Shown: one piece after another, positions 35,017 through 39,135 of the stretch
Layout: every line of letters begins with the position of its first letter
How positions within the stretch are numbered: the first letter of the stretch is position 1
Source of the DNA: Methylococcaceae bacterium
GTDB taxonomy: Bacteria; Pseudomonadota; Gammaproteobacteria; Methylococcales; Methylomonadaceae
Reading direction: 5' to 3'
Length of the DNA stretch: 39,135 nucleotides
Assembly (NCBI GenBank): GCA_013140705.1
Contig: JABFSH010000079.1
Location: forward strand, 1 to 39,135
Notes under the pieces: generated by a model
The model's database searches: none
What the model saw: the letters and a program-made list of their open reading frames with translations, nothing else
What the model was told of the DNA's origin: nothing
Made by a program: the position numbers and the translations under genes

Positions 35017-36513
35017 TTAGTAATTCGCCTCAACTTTAAAAAATGCCATAACTTGTTGCAATTGCATTGCCTGTCCGCTGAGTTCCTCGGCAGTTGCAGC
35101 TAATTCTTCGGAGCCCGAAGCATTTTGTTGAGCTGCTCGATCCAATTGATTGACTGCTTGACTGATCTGTCCAATTCCTTGTGCCTGCTCTTCAGATGCT
35201 GCGGTTATTTCTTCGACCAAATCGGCAGTTTTTTGGATATTTGGAACCATTTTTTCTAGCAATAACCCGGCTTCTTCGGCAATTTTAACGCTATTTTTGG
35301 CCAGGCTGTTGATTTCTTGAGCTGTTACACGGCTGTTTTCTGCAAGTTTTCTAACTTCTGCGGCGACCACAGTAAAACCTTTACCATGCTCACCTGCTCT
35401 TGCAGCTTCTATAGCGGCATTCAACGACAATAAATTTGTTTTATAGGCGATATCCTCAATAAGACCAATTTTATCGGCAATGCCTTTCATAGCTTCTACT
35501 GTTTTCTTAACTGCATTTCCACCATTTATAGCCTCTTCGGCTGCTGTTGTGGCAATGTTGCTGGTAACTTTGGCATTATCAGAGTTTTGTCTGACAGATG
35601 ATGTCAACTGTTCAATTGAAGCGGTGGTTTCTTCTATGCTTGACGCTTGCTGAATTGCGCTTTGGCTGATAGATTGCGCGGTCGCACTGATTTCCTGAGA
35701 AGCGCTGCTGAGTGAGTCAGAGTTTTGTCGAACCTGCATGACGACATCACCAAGTTGATCACGCATGTTCCTTAGAGAATCAGCCAATAAACCGATTTCA
35801 TCTTTTTGATCATAGTGAATATCGGCTGCTAAATCGCCCTGTGCCAATGTATCAACGATACCCTGCATGGCAGTAAGGGCCTTTAATATGCTACGAATAT
35901 TGTTGAAACCCATGATAATTCCAAAGCAAACAAATGCGATAGAAACAATCCATAAAGTGTGCGTGGCCTTTTGAGTCGACTCATTAAGAGCGGAACTGGA
36001 GTTTTTCATAGTAGTAACTTTGGCATCCCGAAGTTTATTAACATTGTCAGTTAAGTTTTCAGCCGTATTATCAAAGTCATCCATCAATTTATTGCCAGCT
36101 TCAACTCCACTACTAATGTAAACTTCGGCCATATGCTTACCATCTTCATGATATTTTTTGAAGGTGGATTCAAGTAAATCCAACTCTTTAAATTCAGGAG
36201 ACTCCTTGTCAATTTCCTTACGAAGGATTTGGATATTTTGCCTAAAATCCTCAGCAACCAGATCAGACTCCTTAAAGCCTTCGGTGCGATGAGTCGCAGC
36301 TGTATCCTGAATAAAATTCTGGATCGATGACACGTCGAAAACCATTCTTTCCGCAATCAACGCCTGCGGCAAAGATTTTTCCTTTAACTGAGTAGTCGCG
36401 GTCTGTGTGTTTGAAAATTGTATCAAGCTTATAACCATTACAATGATCAACGAACCAATTACTGATGAATAGCCAATGATCATCCGAGCTTTAATTGATT
36501 TAAATGAGAACAT
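35017..36513 (-). CDS. Methyl-accepting chemotaxis protein (4HB-type sensor)
   Basis: The 498-residue receptor has two membrane helices (about 11-31 and 186-204) around a helical periplasmic domain of the four-helix-bundle kind, then HAMP (205-258) and a long cytoplasmic signalling coiled coil. The hairpin tip reads [13 protein letters not shown] (368-380), with the conserved trimer-contact arginine Arg372. It ends at FFKVEANY without a CheR-binding pentapeptide. It is the last gene of a minus-strand set MCP-cheW-MCP, 99 bases after cheW. The signalling half is nearly the same as in the upstream MCP, so the two are tandem paralogues with different sensors. The ligand is unknown. Confidence 0.92.
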   Translation of the reverse strand: MFSFKSIKARMIIGYSSVIGSLIIVMVISLIQFSNTQTATTQLKEKSLPQALIAERMVFDVSSIQNFIQDTAATHRTEGFKESDLVAEDFRQNIQILRKEIDKESPEFKELDLLESTFKKYHEDGKHMAEVYISSGVEAGNKLMDDFDNTAENLTDNVNKLRDAKVTTMKNSSSALNESTQKATHTLWIVSIAFVCFGIIMGFNNIRSILKALTAMQGIVDTLAQGDLAADIHYDQKDEIGLLADSLRNMRDQLGDVVMQVRQNSDSLSSASQEISATAQSISQSAIQQASSIEETTASIEQLTSSVRQNSDNAKVTSNIATTAAEEAINGGNAVKKTVEAMKGIADKIGLIEDIAYKTNLLSLNAAIEAARAGEHGKGFTVVAAEVRKLAENSRVTAQEINSLAKNSVKIAEEAGLLLEKMVPNIQKTADLVEEITAASEEQAQGIGQISQAVNQLDRAAQQNASGSEELAATAEELSGQAMQLQQVMAFFKVEANY

Positions 36514-36612
36514 TTGATTTCCTAATTTACTATGCTGTATTGATTTAATTGCTAATATTTGATCAAGCTGATGTCATTTGCGGACTTGCAGCCATAAATA
36601 ATTTAAAACGCC

Positions 36613-37158
36613 TCAGACTTCATTTTTAATCGTCTGGTTTCCGACTGATAACTGTTTCAGTTCTGACAATTCCTGTAATTCAAGCACCCGGTTTATATCG
36701 AGTAAAATAATAAATTCACTTCCTACGCGCCCCATACCCTGAATGAAATCGGTGCGGATATCGGCACCAAAATCCGGTGGTGGCATAATCATGGAGTCTG
36801 GAAGATCAAGAATTTCATCAACCGAGTCAACAAGCATACCCAGCAACTGGCTTTCCTCGTGATAGCCGATCTGAACTAAAACAATACACGTCCGTTTACT
36901 GATTTCGCTACGCGCATGCCCCATTCTTGCCGACAGATCAATAACCGGAACAACATTCCCACGTAAGTTAATGACACCACGAATATAGTCAGGTGTCATA
37001 GGTACGCGTGTAATCATGTTAAATTCGATAATTTCCTTAACGTCCAAAATATTGATACCGAAATTATTACTACCGACTAGAAAGGTCAAAAATTGATGCA
37101 AAGATTCTTTCGCGACCAAACCAGATTCTTGTTGTGTTTTAACTTTCAATTGACTCAT
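36613..37158 (-). CDS. cheW: Chemotaxis coupling protein CheW
   Basis: The 181-residue adaptor links receptors to the CheA kinase. It is a single CheW domain with the family motifs FGINILDVKEII (33-44), the receptor-binding loop RGVINLRGNVVPVIDL (60-75) and VDSVDEIL (110-117). It starts 15 bases after the stop of the upstream MCP gene, so the two are co-transcribed. No cheA, cheY, cheR or cheB lies in the window, so it must work with a pathway encoded elsewhere. Confidence 0.95.
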   Translation of the reverse strand: MSQLKVKTQQESGLVAKESLHQFLTFLVGSNNFGINILDVKEIIEFNMITRVPMTPDYIRGVINLRGNVVPVIDLSARMGHARSEISKRTCIVLVQIGYHEESQLLGMLVDSVDEILDLPDSMIMPPPDFGADIRTDFIQGMGRVGSEFIILLDINRVLELQELSELKQLSVGNQTIKNEV

Positions 37159-37173
37159 GATTGGGATTACCTG

Positions 37174-38883
37174 TTAAAACCGTTCAAAATCGTTCTCATT
37201 AAATTCTGGTAGAGTTCGGGCTAGATTGCTTGAGGATGAAACCATTACCGGTTTCGAATCGGGATTTGATTTAATTCGAGTTGATGGAAATGTATTTATT
37301 TTTGCTGGCACTGGCCTGGAACCATTCTTCACAATTGAATTTTGTTTGAAGACAGACTGAACTTGACTATGTCCAAGGTCTATTTTGAAAAATTCGATAA
37401 CTTGTTGGAGATGAATTGCTTGTCCACTTAATTCTTCCGCCGTCGCCGCCAATTGCTCAGACCCTGAGGCATTTTGTTGAGCCGCTCTATCCAGTTGGTT
37501 GACCGCCTCACTAATTTGGCTGATTCCGTGGGCTTGCTCTTGAGAAGATGCTGTAATTTCTTCGACTAAATCGGCAGTCCTTTGAATGCTGGGAACTATT
37601 TTCTCCAATAATTCACCGGCATCCTCAGCTATTTTTAAACTGTTTTTCGCCAGACTATTAATTTCTTGGGCAGTGACTCGGCTGTTTTCAGCCAGTTTCC
37701 TAACTTCTGCAGCTACGACAGCAAACCCCTTACCATGATCACCTGCTAAAGCCGCTTCAATGGCAGCATTGAGTGATAATAAGTTGGTTTTATAGGCGAT
37801 GTCTTCAATAAGGCCGATTTTTTCTGCTATTTCTTTCATGGCTTCAACCGTACGCTTAACAGCCTGGCCTCCTTCAACGGCATCTTCAGAAGCTGTTGAT
37901 GATATGCTATTGGTTACTTTTGCATTATCCGTATTTTGCCTGACTGACGAAGTAAGCTCTTCTATGGCTGCTGTTGTTTCTTCAACGCCGGAAGCTTGCT
38001 CGACAGCACTTTGGCTAATACTTTGGGCCGTCGCACTAATTTCCTGAGAGGCACTGGCCAAGGCATCGGAATTTGTACGAACCTGGATAATGACATTGTA
38101 AATTGCATCGCGCATGCATTTTAATGCCTCAGCTAATGCACCCACTTCATCTTTTTGATTTAGATTAATATCGCCCCTCAAATCACCTTGGGCCAAAGAT
38201 CCTACAAATTGTTTAAGCTCGTTAATTGATACCAAGATTCCATGAGTAATGAGTGTACTAAAGACTAATGACACAACTACACTGACCCCAAAGATGCTAA
38301 ACAGTAGCAAGTTATACCCATGAATTGTTTCATTGGCTTGAGATTCATTTTCGCTATTCAGTTTCGAAGTTATTTTGACGACGTCATTAATTGCCGCTAA
38401 ATGTTCTTCAAAAGATAATTGCATTTTCTTGATACTTTCACGAGCGCCTGCACGATCTCCCGACTTAATCTTGGGCAAAAAGTTAAGGTGGGCTTCTGCA
38501 TAAAATTTCTGAACTGGCTTATAGGATCTTTCGAGTAAAAAATCAGTTTGCTCCCTATCTAAGGGCTGATTTTTCCAGTAGTTATGCCGGTTTTCGTACT
38601 CAGTTTCCAAATTAATAAATCTTTCGTCTAAGACTTTAATCTCATTCGAATTTTCAGCCCCTAACAATTGAAAAGCGACAAGATAAGATTCGATAATGTA
38701 TTCTGGAGGCGGTAAAACATCCGCAATAAGATCTTTCCCTTGCACGATGTTTTGGTAAACCGGACCATTTACGTTCAATAATTTCATTGACTTGAAAGTC
38801 GTTAGCCCAAACAAGGTAAACCCGACGATTAAAATGCCCATCAACAGGATTAGTCGAAATTTGATAGTGAAATTGTTTAACAT
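37174..38883 (-). CDS. Methyl-accepting chemotaxis protein with altered hairpin tip and C-terminal pentapeptide-like end
   Basis: The 569-residue receptor has a first membrane helix (11-30), a helical periplasmic sensor (about 31-190) containing KDLIADVLPPPEYIIESYL (50-68), a second helix (191-213), HAMP and a signalling coiled coil. At the hairpin tip the sequence is IEAALAGDHGKGF: Leu379 replaces the near-universal arginine, and Asp382 replaces glutamate. After the signalling domain, a flexible tail of about 55 residues ends NENDFERF, which fits the aromatic-x-x-aromatic pattern of the CheR/CheB docking pentapeptide (NWETF in E. coli). It is first in the MCP-cheW-MCP operon. Whether the altered tip still activates CheA is open. 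Confidence 0.92.
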   Translation of the reverse strand: MLNNFTIKFRLILLMGILIVGFTLFGLTTFKSMKLLNVNGPVYQNIVQGKDLIADVLPPPEYIIESYLVAFQLLGAENSNEIKVLDERFINLETEYENRHNYWKNQPLDREQTDFLLERSYKPVQKFYAEAHLNFLPKIKSGDRAGARESIKKMQLSFEEHLAAINDVVKITSKLNSENESQANETIHGYNLLLFSIFGVSVVVSLVFSTLITHGILVSINELKQFVGSLAQGDLRGDINLNQKDEVGALAEALKCMRDAIYNVIIQVRTNSDALASASQEISATAQSISQSAVEQASGVEETTAAIEELTSSVRQNTDNAKVTNSISSTASEDAVEGGQAVKRTVEAMKEIAEKIGLIEDIAYKTNLLSLNAAIEAALAGDHGKGFAVVAAEVRKLAENSRVTAQEINSLAKNSLKIAEDAGELLEKIVPSIQRTADLVEEITASSQEQAHGISQISEAVNQLDRAAQQNASGSEQLAATAEELSGQAIHLQQVIEFFKIDLGHSQVQSVFKQNSIVKNGSRPVPAKINTFPSTRIKSNPDSKPVMVSSSSNLARTLPEFNENDFERF

Positions 38884-39042
38884 GTTGCTTTCCTAGGTAA
38901 TATATTTTCTTGGGCAATCTACACAGCTAAGTGCTATGACCAGTGATTCAGAATTATTTATTTCACCGCTTCATGACCAGCACTATTCGTTTTTAGTAAC
39001 TGATTGCAACTAGTACCCAGCTTCTGAAATACACTCGATAAC

Positions 39043-39135
39043 CTATGCAAGCAAAGGTTTGCCAATATAAGTCCATCGAAACGGTTTTGCCAAGGTCTCA
39101 TTAAAAAACTCGATGAACGCCAGGATACGTTGATT
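39043..39135 (-). mobile_element. C-terminal end of an IS630-family transposase (runs off the window)
   Basis: Reading the minus strand from the window edge gives NQRILAFIEFFNETLAKPF, then RWTYIGKPLLA and a stop at 39043-39045. This I[LA]xFIxxFNxTxAKPFxWTYxGKPL pattern is the typical C-terminus of IS630-family DDE transposases. Only 30 residues are inside the window, so completeness and activity cannot be judged. The element's inverted repeat should lie a little to the left, in the 160-base gap before the MCP gene, but I could not identify it. Confidence 0.75.

Noticed and set aside
1-39135. CRISPR arrays, tRNA or rRNA genes, prophage
   Set aside because: No regularly spaced repeats, cloverleaf-like sequences, rRNA blocks or phage structural genes were noticed when reading the window; a dedicated scan was not possible.

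Overview
This window looks like chromosomal DNA of a gammaproteobacterium. Class I adenylate cyclase, PilT/PilU, the proA-nadD-rsfS order, a BtuB/BtuM pair under a cobalamin riboswitch, and a periplasmic methanethiol-oxidase-type protein would all fit a Methylococcales-type methylotroph. No methane or methanol oxidation gene is present, so the order-level placement is inference.

Layout. 1-894 has no credible gene, only a long terminator-like hairpin and a short palindrome. 895-2853 (minus) is acetoacetyl-CoA synthetase, followed by the frameshifted tail of a flavin amine oxidase. 3589-4398 is an orphan ParB-domain protein. 4470-7380 is a vitamin B12 uptake unit: promoter, cobalamin riboswitch, btuB and btuM. 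7548-10953 is a probable nitric-oxide/nitrite unit: a divergent SufR-like Fe-S regulator, a group I truncated hemoglobin, a ferredoxin-type flavoprotein reductase and an HPP-CBS membrane protein, with two operator-like inverted repeats in the divergent gap. 10962-13242 (minus) is proA-nadD-rsfS, divergent from a large class A penicillin-binding protein (13551-16610). yggS follows, then an AAA-less FtsH-type zinc peptidase on the minus strand.

18484-20927 is a TetR regulator, a DUF4242 protein and an SBP56/methanethiol oxidase family protein. It meets a minus-strand sugar unit end to end: a FucP/GluP-type permease and an exported GH3 beta-glucosidase. 24886-27067 is pilT-pilU. 27189-31430 is a tightly coupled operon of an outer-membrane beta-barrel protein, a small periplasmic cupredoxin and a membrane HAMP-GGDEF-EAL protein, which suggests an envelope or copper/redox signal passed to c-di-GMP. 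cyaA (minus) and an L,D-transpeptidase-like gene follow. The right end is a minus-strand chemotaxis cassette, MCP-cheW-MCP, and the last ~90 bases are the C-terminal end of an IS630-family transposase running off the window.

The most interesting units are the NO/nitrite cassette, the TetR-DUF4242-SBP56 unit and the barrel-cupredoxin-EAL operon. All three combine recognisable parts into pathways whose function is not established. I see no CRISPR array, tRNA, rRNA or complete prophage. All calls come from reading the sequence; no database search was run.
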